Shown piece after piece: positions 23,899-32,611 of a stretch of DNA of 64,000 nt. Within the stretch, counting starts at the first letter, position 1; every line of letters begins with the position of its first letter. Source of the stretch: Paraburkholderia tropica. Its GTDB lineage: Bacteria > Pseudomonadota > Gammaproteobacteria > Burkholderiales > Burkholderiaceae. The position numbers were made by a program, and so were the translations under genes. Where the stretch lies: assembly GCF_900109265.1 (NCBI RefSeq), contig NZ_FNZM01000025.1:1-64000 (forward strand). Direction: 5' to 3'. The notes under the pieces are model-generated. The model saw nothing but the letters and a program-made list of their open reading frames with translations, was not told where the DNA came from and did not search any database.

Positions 23899-25580
23899 TC
23901 GTCGTACACAAAGACCTGCGCGTTCCGATGCGCGACGGCGTTCATCTGGCCGCCGATGCCTATCACGCCAAAGGCGACGAACCGCGTCCCGCGCTGGTCG
24001 CACTGAGCCCTTACGGCAAGGAACTTCAGGCGCTGGCGCTCACCATGCCGCCGCAGCGCCGCCCTTCTCCGCTGTGGGACGGCTGTATCGAAGCGGGCGA
24101 CATCGCGCGCGTGGTGAAGGAAGGCTACGTGCACGTGATCGGCGATGTGCGCGGCTCGGGCGCATCCGAAGGCGAACATATCGGCAACTACAACGCGGGC
24201 GGCGTGCCGCTCGGGCAGGACGCGTACGACTTCATCGAATGGGTCGCCGCGCAGCCGTGGTGCAACGGCGTCGTCGGCATGATCGGCATTTCGTATTTCG
24301 GCTCCATGCAGATCTTTGCCGCCGCCGAACGCCCGCCCCATCTCAAGGCTATTTTCGTCAGCGGCGGTCATTTCGACTTCTATGAGACGACCTATCACGG
24401 CGGCGTGATGTGGTTCATGCCGCGCGCGGCGCGCGAAGGCCGCGGCGGCGATTCGGGCTGGGCATTCACGCATCGGCACAAGTCGCGCATGCTGGAAACG
24501 TACTCCGAGGAAGCGGTTCGCCAGCGCGTGGCCGAGCGTCTCGCCGATCCCGACGTCGCGGCCTGGCCGAACCTCGTGCATGTGCTGAACTATCCGATTC
24601 ACCATGAATCGTGGTTCGACATCGTCACCAATCACCTCGACGGCGAGTGGTACGAAGAACAGAATCCGATCAACCTGGCGAGCAACATCGACATCCCGGT
24701 GTATCTGCAGATCAACCATGGGCGAGGCTGGACCGTCGATGGCACCCTTGAGCTTTTCGACGTGCTCAAAGGCCCCAAGAAGCTGGAGATCGGGCCGTAT
24801 CCGCCGATGCAGACGCGCCCGTGGGTGGACGAGCACGACACCATGTTCCGCTGGTACGACTACTGGCTCAAGGGCATCGACAACGGCATCATGGACGAGC
24901 CGCCCGTGAAAGTGCATGTCGAGGGCAGCCGCCAGTGGATGAGCGGCGAGCATTGGCCCGTCACGCCCGTCGAATACCGTTCGCTGTATCTGCGCACCCG
25001 TAGCAAGCTGGCGTTCGAACCCGAACCGCTCGACGCGGAGCATGCGCATGCGGAAGGCTTCTATCAGGCGCCGCTGACGGTCGTCGACAAGGTCGAAAAG
25101 CTGACGTGGTCCACCGAACCGTTCCAGAGCGCAACCTCGGTACATGGCGTGGGCGCGGCGCACCTCTACGCGGCCATCGATCAGGACGACACCAACTTCA
25201 TTCTGCGCATGTGGGACGAAGCGCCGACCGGCAAGCGTCAACTCGTCACGACGGGTTTTCTCAAGGCGTCGCACCGCGAACTCGACGAGCGGACCACCGA
25301 AGGCAATCCGTATCACCCGCACACGCGCAGCGTGCCGGTCGAGCCTGGCGTGATCAACGAGTACGTCATCCGGCTCTATCCGTTCGCCAACGAGTTCAAG
25401 CCCGGCCACAAGCTGGTGGTCGAACTCATGTGCAACGAGCCGCTGGTGGATGAACACAACTCGCTGTTGCCGCCCGATGCGTTCCATCTGCCCGTTGGCC
25501 GCGCAGTCAGTCACACGATTTACCGGGATGCCACGCACCTGTCGCGCCTCGTTCTGCCTTTCGCATCGTCAAGCCGATAA
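23895..25580 (+). CDS. CocE/NonD-family hydrolase (X-Pro dipeptidyl peptidase S15 fold)
   Basis: A 561-residue serine hydrolase. It opens with DLRVPMRDGVHLAADAY, the usual CocE start. DVRGSGASEG (about residues 90-99) and the nucleophile elbow GMIGISYFGSMQ (Ser about 137) follow. The His is probably in DEHDTMFRWYDYWLKG, and the C-terminal jelly-roll domain with VNEYVIRLYPF-type strands completes the fold. Known members cleave esters (cocaine esterase), amides or acylated amino acids. The stop at 25580 is followed by a terminator, so it closes the first part of the operon. Confidence 0.87.
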   Translation: MIVVHKDLRVPMRDGVHLAADAYHAKGDEPRPALVALSPYGKELQALALTMPPQRRPSPLWDGCIEAGDIARVVKEGYVHVIGDVRGSGASEGEHIGNYNAGGVPLGQDAYDFIEWVAAQPWCNGVVGMIGISYFGSMQIFAAAERPPHLKAIFVSGGHFDFYETTYHGGVMWFMPRAAREGRGGDSGWAFTHRHKSRMLETYSEEAVRQRVAERLADPDVAAWPNLVHVLNYPIHHESWFDIVTNHLDGEWYEEQNPINLASNIDIPVYLQINHGRGWTVDGTLELFDVLKGPKKLEIGPYPPMQTRPWVDEHDTMFRWYDYWLKGIDNGIMDEPPVKVHVEGSRQWMSGEHWPVTPVEYRSLYLRTRSKLAFEPEPLDAEHAHAEGFYQAPLTVVDKVEKLTWSTEPFQSATSVHGVGAAHLYAAIDQDDTNFILRMWDEAPTGKRQLVTTGFLKASHRELDERTTEGNPYHPHTRSVPVEPGVINEYVIRLYPFANEFKPGHKLVVELMCNEPLVDEHNSLLPPDAFHLPVGRAVSHTIYRDATHLSRLVLPFASSSR

Positions 25581-25626
25581 ACGAAGAAGTGGCGGCAGCA
25601 GTTGAATTAGCCTGAATCAATCCGTG

Positions 25627-25655
25627 AATGAACGACTGAGTAGTCGTTCATTTTT
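25627..25655 (+). terminator. Intrinsic terminator after the CocE-like gene
   Basis: An 11-bp perfect stem (AATGAACGACT with AGTCGTTCATT, four-base loop) runs into a T stretch at 25651-25655. It separates the hydrolase genes from the outer-membrane protein gene, which then needs its own promoter or read-through. Confidence 0.8.
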
Positions 25656-25797
25656 ATCGGACTACGAACTATTTAATCATAAGAAACGACCGCGATCGAA
25701 TCGTCGCGGACCGTTCGCCATTGCCAGACCTTGGGAGTCGTGCCCGGATGTAAAGATTCACATGTAATAACCAGTACTACTATATAAAGGAGACAGC

Positions 25798-26793
25798 ATG
25801 ACAAACGGAATCGGATATCACAGCAGGATGGGTCGATATGGACAGGTCGTCGCTGGCGCGACATTGGCCGCGATGTCATGCCTCGTGCAGGCCTCGACCT
25901 ATCAACCGGCCGGCATCGACCTCGGCGCCACGACGTTCAACGACGCATTCGGCTCGACGGAGCCGGGCTGGACGAGCATTCAACTCCTCCAGTACGAACA
26001 CAACACGAACTTCTATACGAATACGGGCGCACGCAGCCCGGCGTTCAAGGACGCGCAGCTCAATGCGCTGGTCTGGATGCCGCAGATCGTCTATACGTCG
26101 CCGATTCACATTCTCGGCGGCTCGCTCGGATTCACGGCGATGCTGCCGGTTGCCTGGCTGAATTCGCACTCGACCGAATTCAATCCCTATGCGCCCACGC
26201 TGACCTCGCGTTCCGGCTTCGGCGACATTACCTTCGGTCCGTTCCTGCAGATGGCGCCCGTGATCAGCAACGGTCGTCCGGTCTTTGTGCAGCGTTTCGA
26301 GTTCGACGTCATCGCGCCCACGGGCGCTTACGACCCGAATCGGCTCGTCAATCCGGGCTCGAACTTCTGGTCGCTGAACCCGTACTGGTCGGTGACGATT
26401 CTGCCTACGCCAAAAACGGAAGTGTCGGTGCGTATGCACTATCTGTACAACCTGAAGAACACCAATCCGGGCATCAATAACCCATTCGAAGTACCCGACA
26501 TGATGAACTTTCAGGCGGGCCAGGCGGTGTGGGCCAATTTCGCGGCGGCCTACAAGATCTTGCCGAATCTCGAAGTGGGCCTGAACGGCTTCTGGTTCCG
26601 TCAAATCACCGACGACCGCGTCAACGGCGCGAGCCAGGCCGCGGCGCGCACGACAAATCTTTCGCTGGGCCCGGGCGCCGAGTGGACCATCAATCGACAT
26701 AACTTCGTCTTCGCCAACCTCTACTTTCCCGTCGTCGAACGTAACACCTACTCCGGCACGCACGTGAATCTGCGCTGGATTCATGCGTTCTGA
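25798..26793 (+). CDS. Outer-membrane channel-like protein, SphA / phenol-MetA family
   Basis: A 331-residue exported protein with a signal peptide (GATLAAMSCLVQA-S). The mature part has alternating hydrophobic strands and the family's typical segments GFGDITFGPFLQM, FDVIAPTGAYDPNRLVNPG and LNPYWSVTILP, ending in aromatic FVFANLYFP and WIHAF. The family occurs in degradation operons for phenols and other hydrophobic or aromatic compounds and is thought to aid uptake across the outer membrane. AAGGAG precedes the ATG. Together with the following MFS gene it probably brings in the operon's substrate. Confidence 0.8.
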   Translation: MTNGIGYHSRMGRYGQVVAGATLAAMSCLVQASTYQPAGIDLGATTFNDAFGSTEPGWTSIQLLQYEHNTNFYTNTGARSPAFKDAQLNALVWMPQIVYTSPIHILGGSLGFTAMLPVAWLNSHSTEFNPYAPTLTSRSGFGDITFGPFLQMAPVISNGRPVFVQRFEFDVIAPTGAYDPNRLVNPGSNFWSLNPYWSVTILPTPKTEVSVRMHYLYNLKNTNPGINNPFEVPDMMNFQAGQAVWANFAAAYKILPNLEVGLNGFWFRQITDDRVNGASQAAARTTNLSLGPGAEWTINRHNFVFANLYFPVVERNTYSGTHVNLRWIHAF

Positions 26794-26806
26794 CAAGGAG
26801 ACGAAC

Positions 26807-27997
26807 ATGCAACAGCCAAGCCAACATCCAAAAATCGAAAGCGCGCGCGGCATGGCCACGCTGATGATTGCCCACTGCGCCGGCATGCTCGATCTCGTCG
26901 CGCTGCCGTTGTGGGTCGGCACACTGATCGCGTACTATCGTCTCAATCCGCAACAGGCCGGCACCCTGCCGACGCTGTTTCTGATCGGCGCGTCGTTGTC
27001 GAGCGTATTCTTTGCTTCCCGCTTCAACCGCGTGAACGCGCGGTGGGCCGCCGTCCCGGGCTTTGCGATTGCCGCGCTGGCGTTCGCGCTCTGTTACGGC
27101 CAGACGAGCATGAGCACGCTGGCGCCCTTGCATTTCGCAGGCGGCCTCGCGGCGGGAACCGCGCTGAGTTTTACGCACGGCACCATCGGGCGCGCGCTCA
27201 ATCCGCACCGCGTTTTTGCGTGGGCGGGGCTGGCGATCGGCATATTCGGCATCGTGTTTCTGGGCGGCACGCCGGGCTTGCTGGCCCGATTCGGCGGCGC
27301 GACGCTGTTCATCGGCTTTGCCGCGATCATGGCGCTGGCCGCCGTGATGGGCGTGCTGTCTTTCCCGCGTCCGAGCCGGCAAGACGATGAGCAACGCGAG
27401 GGATCGTCGGCGCGGGCTCAACCGCTCTCGCGTGCAGTCTGGTACTCGATCGTCGGCATCGCCCTGCTCGCCATGACCCAGGCGATGACGCTGAGCTTTT
27501 ACGAACGCATCGGCATCGCACGCGGCTTTGGCCGTGAACTGGTGACGCTCGCGCTCGTGCTCTATGGGATCGTCACGCTCTTTCCGGCGCCCCTCGCCGG
27601 TCTGCTCGAAAAGCGCATCAAGGCCACCACGGTGATTTCGATCGGACCGATCATGCAGGCGGTGTTTGCCATGATCGTGACGCATACCTGGAGTTATCTG
27701 TTGTTCGCCGCTTCAGGAGCGCTGATGGCGTTCACGATTCTGTTCACGCACACCTTTGCATTTGGTCTGCTGGCTCGCCTGGACCCGACCGGACGCGCGG
27801 TGGCGGCCACACCCGCCATGCTGATGGTGGGCGCCGCCGTCGCGCCATTTCTTGGCGGCACGCTGGTCAAGTTCATTGGCTTCGGTGCGATCGGCTATGC
27901 CGCCATTGCGCTGGTTGCGATCGAACTGCTGTTGTTCAACCTGACGCGCCTGGCCGCGCGGGACGAATCGCCGCTCGAGCAAGTGCCGGCGGTTTGA
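26807..27997 (+). CDS. Major facilitator superfamily transporter
   Basis: A 396-residue inner-membrane protein with about twelve hydrophobic segments and a hydrophilic central loop (RPSRQDDEQREGSS, about residues 190-203). The typical MFS loop 2-3 motif is degenerate here (ASRFNRVNARW). The start at 26807 has AAGGAG upstream. It lies 13 bases after the outer-membrane protein gene, so the pair probably moves the same compound across both membranes. Direction is not certain; catabolic context favours import. Confidence 0.85.
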   Translation: MQQPSQHPKIESARGMATLMIAHCAGMLDLVALPLWVGTLIAYYRLNPQQAGTLPTLFLIGASLSSVFFASRFNRVNARWAAVPGFAIAALAFALCYGQTSMSTLAPLHFAGGLAAGTALSFTHGTIGRALNPHRVFAWAGLAIGIFGIVFLGGTPGLLARFGGATLFIGFAAIMALAAVMGVLSFPRPSRQDDEQREGSSARAQPLSRAVWYSIVGIALLAMTQAMTLSFYERIGIARGFGRELVTLALVLYGIVTLFPAPLAGLLEKRIKATTVISIGPIMQAVFAMIVTHTWSYLLFAASGALMAFTILFTHTFAFGLLARLDPTGRAVAATPAMLMVGAAVAPFLGGTLVKFIGFGAIGYAAIALVAIELLLFNLTRLAARDESPLEQVPAV

Positions 27998-28001
27998 CTC
28001 T

Positions 28002-28036
28002 GTGGGGGCGGCTGCGTCGACGGCACTCGCCCCCAC
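28002..28036 (+). terminator. Terminator-like hairpin after the MFS gene
   Basis: GTGGGGGCG and CGCCCCCAC form a 9-bp GC-rich stem around a 17-base loop just after the MFS stop codon. There is no clear T run, so termination may be partial. Confidence 0.45.
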
Positions 28037-28315
28037 CATTCATTTCATGCGCAGACGTTGCAAAACGCGTAGCAAACCCATCAGCTCCTTACCTGCCCCC
28101 GTCCCCCGGCTCGTCCGCCGCGCTGCGCAATCCAACCGTTTCGATCCAGATATCAACATTCGTAATGACAAAAATACGAAGATTCGATTGGATCGATTTC
28201 AGCGAACCGGCCATCATCGCGCAACGCTTTTCGGCAACGTGTCACCATACGGCTCGTTGCGGGTTCACTGAATTCGCGCCGGACCGGTCGAGTCGGCGCG
28301 CGACGGAGCAATGCC
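28037..28315. other. Gap before the SRPBCC gene
   Basis: About 280 bases with no supported gene, lower in GC in its middle. It presumably holds a promoter for the last two genes of the region; GGAG lies just upstream of the next ATG. Confidence 0.45.
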
Positions 28316-28834
28316 ATGCAAATGAATGCGATCATCTGGCCCGACGGCTACACCCCGGGCTTCACTGACAACTTCTGCTCGAACGAAGTGATCGTCGCGG
28401 GCTTGAGCGCCGCCGAGGTCTGGCCGCAGTTGAGCGTCCCGGCCCGCTGGCCGGCGTATTACGCGAACTCCGCGAATATCCGCTTCCACGACGGCAAAGG
28501 CCCGGTGCTTGAAAGCGGCGTGCGCTTTTACTTCGAGACGTTCGGCTTTCCCGTCGAATCGCAATGCACCGAATATGTCGCGCCGGCCAACGGGCAGCCA
28601 GGCCGGGTGGCGTGGCATGGCTGGACGGGCGAAGGCGATTCGCGTCTCGATGTGATTCATGCGTGGCTCGTCGAGGATCTCGACGGCGGACGCGTGCGCA
28701 TCCTCACGCAGGAAAGCCAGAAGGGCAAGCCCGCAGTCGAACTGCATAACACGAAGCCGAATCCGATGATCAACGGTCATCAGGATTGGCTCGACGGCCT
28801 CGTCGCCGCCTCACGCAAGGTGAAACAAGCATGA
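28316..28834 (+). CDS. SRPBCC-superfamily (START/Bet v1-like) protein
   Basis: A 172-residue protein with the SRPBCC pattern: an N-terminal strand, LSAAEVWPQLSVPARWPAYY (about residues 31-50), a middle GVRFYFETFGFPVE and a long C-terminal helix ending GLVAASRKV. Such proteins bind hydrophobic ligands or act as aromatase/cyclase-like or polyketide-type enzymes. Its stop overlaps the start of the dehydrogenase gene. The role in the pathway is unknown. Confidence 0.8.
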   Translation: MQMNAIIWPDGYTPGFTDNFCSNEVIVAGLSAAEVWPQLSVPARWPAYYANSANIRFHDGKGPVLESGVRFYFETFGFPVESQCTEYVAPANGQPGRVAWHGWTGEGDSRLDVIHAWLVEDLDGGRVRILTQESQKGKPAVELHNTKPNPMINGHQDWLDGLVAASRKVKQA

Positions 28835-29844
28835 AAGCAATTGTGGTGCGTACGCCAGGTGGCCTCGATCACCTGCAACTGACCGATCTGCCCGATCCGG
28901 GGCAGCCCGCTGCGGGCGAAATCCGCGTGAAGCTGCACGCGACTTCGCTGAACTTTCACGATCTGCTGGTCGCCAACGGCGGCATTCCCACGGCCGACGG
29001 CCGCGTGCCGATGGCCGACGGCGCGGGCGTGGTGGAGGCCGTCGGCGCGGGCGTGAGCGAATTCAAGCCCGGCGATCACGTGGTGTCGTGCTTCTTTCCG
29101 CACTGGCCCGCCGGTCCTGCGTTCGCCGAGGTCGGCAATTTCCAGGGCACGCCGGGCGACGGCATCGACGGCTTCGCGGCGGAGTATGCGGTCCGTCCCG
29201 CCAATGCGTTCACGCACGCGCCGCGCGGCTGGACGCATGCCGAATCGGCGACGATCACGACCGCGGGACTGACCGCATGGCGCGCGCTGGTCGGCGACGG
29301 CCAGTTGAAAGCGGGCGACACCGTGCTCACGCTCGGCACCGGCGGCGTGTCGATCATCGCCTTGCAGATCGCCAAGGCGATGGGCGCGCGCGTGATCGTG
29401 ACGTCCTCCTCGGACGAGAAACTCGCGCGTGCGCGTGGACTGGGCGCGGACGACGGCGTCAATTACCGCACGACGCCCGATTGGGGCCGCGCCGTGCGCG
29501 AATCGACGGGCGGCCGTGGCGTGGATCACGTCGTCGAACTCGGCGGCCCGGGCACCCTCGCCCAGTCGATCGACGCGGTGCGCGTGGGCGGCCATATTTC
29601 GCTGATCGGCGTGCTCACGGGCCGTCAAGGCGATGTGCCGACTTCGGTGCTCATGGCGAAACAGGCTCGTCTGCAAGGGCTGATTGTCGGGAGCCGCCAG
29701 CAGCAGCGGGACTTCGTCGCCGCACTGGAGCAGACGCGCATTCGTCCGGTGCTCGATCGCAGTTTCGGTCTCGAACAACTCGCCGATGCATTCCGTTTTC
29801 AGGAAAGCGGCGGCCACTTCGGCAAGGTCGTGGTCGAGTGGTGA
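28831..29844 (+). CDS. Quinone-oxidoreductase-type medium-chain dehydrogenase
   Basis: A 337-residue NAD(P)-dependent enzyme. The GroES-like N-terminal domain lacks the usual zinc Cys and has SLNFHDLLV instead. The Rossmann motif is LTLGTGGVSIIALQIAKAMGA (about residues 164-184), followed by SSSDEKLARARGLGAD. Without zinc ligands it fits the quinone oxidoreductase/enoyl reductase branch. It is translationally coupled to the SRPBCC gene and ends the plus-strand region. It probably reduces an unsaturated or carbonyl intermediate. Confidence 0.87.
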   Translation: MKAIVVRTPGGLDHLQLTDLPDPGQPAAGEIRVKLHATSLNFHDLLVANGGIPTADGRVPMADGAGVVEAVGAGVSEFKPGDHVVSCFFPHWPAGPAFAEVGNFQGTPGDGIDGFAAEYAVRPANAFTHAPRGWTHAESATITTAGLTAWRALVGDGQLKAGDTVLTLGTGGVSIIALQIAKAMGARVIVTSSSDEKLARARGLGADDGVNYRTTPDWGRAVRESTGGRGVDHVVELGGPGTLAQSIDAVRVGGHISLIGVLTGRQGDVPTSVLMAKQARLQGLIVGSRQQQRDFVAALEQTRIRPVLDRSFGLEQLADAFRFQESGGHFGKVVVEW

Positions 29845-29878
29845 TCGGCACCTAGCCGCCCCGACTGACGCCGGCAAC

Positions 29879-29908
29879 ACGGCGCGGCCGCCATGACGGC
29901 CGCGCCGT
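29879..29908. terminator. Bidirectional terminator between convergent regions
   Basis: A 12-bp GC-rich perfect stem (ACGGCGCGGCCG with CGGCCGCGCCGT, six-base loop) lies between the plus-strand dehydrogenase gene and the minus-strand acylase gene. T-richness after it is slight on either strand. Confidence 0.6.
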
Positions 29909-30043
29909 TCATTCCCGAACGAAGCACATGCGTACGCGCTTCACCGCGTGCCCGTCTCGCGACAAGGGACGCCGTCGCGACATCGGCACGACGTGGCAAC
30001 GCTGGCGCAGTCATGCCGGGGCGCGAGCCTGACCACGCAGCCG

Positions 30044-32530
30044 TCAACGTGACGGCGCCGCCTCCAGCAGCGTGGACGACAAGGCCGGATCGGCCTCGAT
30101 CTCGCTTTCGGTGAAACGGAAACGCTGCCACGCGCCGCGCGCGAACTCGCGCGTCGCGTCGCTGAAATGCGGCGAAGCGGGATCGTCGGAGAGCGAGTGA
30201 GCGAGCATCGTGTCGGCGCTCACGCCTTGCGGGCCGAAGCTCACGACCTGCACATAGCTGTCGCCGTGGCCGCTGCCGTCCATCGCATAACCGCCGGCGT
30301 TCAGCGGATGCTGCGCGCACACCACCGTGAAATAGCCCGCGTCGTTGCAGCCGCCGTAGAGCGGCACGCGCACCGCGCCGCGCTGCGTGTAGAGCAACTG
30401 ACCGCGCGGCGAGTCGGCCGCGAAGCCGAAACCGCGCAGCGCGCGCACGGACTCGGCGAGCGCGTGGCGCAGCGCGGCGACGGTGTCGGCATCGGCGGTA
30501 TTCAGGCCGTTCGGCGTGGTGAGCGGCGCGGCCGGATCGAACGGCACGCGATAAAGCTTGTCGGCGGGCACCTTGCTCGCGCGGGTCCAGAACTCGTCCC
30601 AGAGATTCGCGCCGCGCGCGTCGCTGCGCGCCGTGCCGTCCCATTTCGCGAGCACGTTGCAGGCTTGCGCGACGTCGGCATCGTCCGCGGGATTCACGGC
30701 GCTCGCCTGGGTAGCTCGATCGCGCTTGCACAGCGCGTCGAGCACGGGCCGCCGCAACAGTTCCTCCGACATCGACCGGCTCGCCAGCACGCCCTGCTCC
30801 AGCGCCGCACGCGTGACGCCACCCGGCGCGGCCTGCAATTGCGCAGCCAGCGCGTGGCCCAGACGCGTGCGCAGCGTCTGCGGCGTGCCCGTGAGCCCCG
30901 TCACGCGCGCAAAACCCATGAGCGGCGCGGCCGGATTCGTGAGCCAGTAACTGCCGTTGAAATTGCCCACGTAGTCGTCGCGCGTGAGCGACGGCATCTG
31001 CGCCACGCCCAGCGTCTGCGCCTGCGGCGCGTGGGGCGCGCTCTGCCAGGCGCAGGCGCTTTTCGAGCCGTCGAGGAACGGCACGCCCGGCGCCTTGGCG
31101 TCGAACGCGCGGCCCAGCGGCGGCGTGCAGGCCTGCGCGAGCGCGTCGCTCACGCCCGGCATCGCGCCGATGTCGGCGAACCACACGCGCGGGTCGTTGC
31201 GGCCGATCGCAAACGTGTTGACCCACGGCATGGCCGCGTAGCGCTTCTGGATCGCGATGAAGTCGTCGAGCGACGACGCGCTGCCCCACGCGAGGAAGTT
31301 CTCGAACACGCGCGTGTTGTCGGCGTTCACGTCGCGCAACGCGAACGCGTGCTGCGCATTCCACGCGAGCGCGGGCGACATCGTCGACAGATTGATCAGC
31401 GGGCCGAAGCGCGAGCGATAGAGCGTGCGCGTGACCTGCGTGATCGCGCCGTCGCTGCCGCGCACCGGCACCGTGACGGGCACCGCCTGCATGGCTTCGT
31501 CGCGGCCGTCGTAGAGATAGTGCGTCGGCGCGCCCGGCACCAGCGCAAGCTGGAAGATGCCGAAGCGGCGCGCCTGCGAAACGGTGTGCGTCCACGCGAT
31601 GTTGTCGTTGAAACCGATCATCACCACGGGCACGCCGAGAAACGACGCGCCCGCCACGTCGAGCTGGCCCGGAATCGTCAGCTGCGCCTCGTAGAAGCGG
31701 TCGGGGCCTTGCCAGAACCAGTGCGGATTGCCGAACAGCAGGCTCGCGCCCTCGCGCGTTTTCGCCGCGCCGAACGCCAGCGCATTGCTGCCGATGCCCG
31801 CACGCTGGTCGATGTCGAAGCGTGTCGGCGCGATCTCGATCGACGCCGTCGTGGCGCTGGCCCGCGCGGCTTGCGGCGCGCTCGCGGCAGGCGCGGCTTC
31901 GGCCGATGGCGGCTTCGCGTGCACGATGGCCTCGACGAAATGCGCCTCGCCGCCCGCGAGCGCGGCCGCGATCAGGCGGCGATAGACATCGTCGGCGTCG
32001 ATCGGGCGCAGCCAGGCGGCGTTCGCGCACGCGGCATGCGCGCCGGCGAAGCGCCCCGCGCGCAGATCGTCGAGATAGCGGTCATAGCCCGCCGCGTAGC
32101 CTTCGACGAGCGCGCGCGTGCGCGGCGTCTGGGCATCGCGAAAACGCGCCACGGCGGCGTCGCCCGCGACGAAGCGGAAGAAGAAGTCGGCGTCGAGATT
32201 GTGCGGCTGGCCGAACGACGCGGCCGCCGGCGGACGCGCTTCGGCGCCGAACTGCTCTGAGCGCTCGCCGCGATACGTCACGAAGGCATCGCCGAGCGTG
32301 CAGAGATTGTCCTGCGCCTGCGCGTAGCCGGTGCCATAACCGAGGCCGCCCCAGTCGTTCGCGCGGATATGCGGTATGCCGTCGGCGGTGCGGCGGATGT
32401 CCGCGCGATAGGCCTGATGAGACTGCTGCGCTTGTTGCGTCTGCTGTTGCGTGGACGTCGTGCACGCGCCGGCCAGAACGGCGCACAGCGCGCCGGCGAG
32501 GAGATTGCCTGCTGCGGAAAATCGTTTCAT
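30044..32530 (-). CDS. Penicillin-acylase-family N-terminal-nucleophile hydrolase, PvdQ-like
   Basis: An 828-residue exported acylase. The N-terminus MKRFSAAGNLLAGALCAVLAGAC is a signal sequence ending at a lipobox-like Cys. An alpha chain with DGIPHIRANDWGGLGYGTGYA precedes the autocleavage site GIGSNALAFG (Ser about residue 255), which becomes the N-terminal nucleophile of the beta chain. FNDNIAWTHTVS and AMDGSGHGDSYVQVV are further family motifs. PvdQ-type members remove fatty acyl chains from pyoverdine precursors or acyl-homoserine lactones. Here the gene ends the siderophore operon, whose assembly line starts with a fatty acyl-AMP ligase, so deacylation of the siderophore is the likely role. 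AHL hydrolysis is possible. Confidence 0.85.
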   Translation of the reverse strand: MKRFSAAGNLLAGALCAVLAGACTTSTQQQTQQAQQSHQAYRADIRRTADGIPHIRANDWGGLGYGTGYAQAQDNLCTLGDAFVTYRGERSEQFGAEARPPAAASFGQPHNLDADFFFRFVAGDAAVARFRDAQTPRTRALVEGYAAGYDRYLDDLRAGRFAGAHAACANAAWLRPIDADDVYRRLIAAALAGGEAHFVEAIVHAKPPSAEAAPAASAPQAARASATTASIEIAPTRFDIDQRAGIGSNALAFGAAKTREGASLLFGNPHWFWQGPDRFYEAQLTIPGQLDVAGASFLGVPVVMIGFNDNIAWTHTVSQARRFGIFQLALVPGAPTHYLYDGRDEAMQAVPVTVPVRGSDGAITQVTRTLYRSRFGPLINLSTMSPALAWNAQHAFALRDVNADNTRVFENFLAWGSASSLDDFIAIQKRYAAMPWVNTFAIGRNDPRVWFADIGAMPGVSDALAQACTPPLGRAFDAKAPGVPFLDGSKSACAWQSAPHAPQAQTLGVAQMPSLTRDDYVGNFNGSYWLTNPAAPLMGFARVTGLTGTPQTLRTRLGHALAAQLQAAPGGVTRAALEQGVLASRSMSEELLRRPVLDALCKRDRATQASAVNPADDADVAQACNVLAKWDGTARSDARGANLWDEFWTRASKVPADKLYRVPFDPAAPLTTPNGLNTADADTVAALRHALAESVRALRGFGFAADSPRGQLLYTQRGAVRVPLYGGCNDAGYFTVVCAQHPLNAGGYAMDGSGHGDSYVQVVSFGPQGVSADTMLAHSLSDDPASPHFSDATREFARGAWQRFRFTESEIEADPALSSTLLEAAPSR

Positions 32531-32611
32531 CGAAGGTGGCGTCGGGTGCGGTGTCGGAAAACGAAGTTTGGGCGGCGTTTCAATGGCGTTCGGCGGGCGC
32601 GAATCGCGCGC

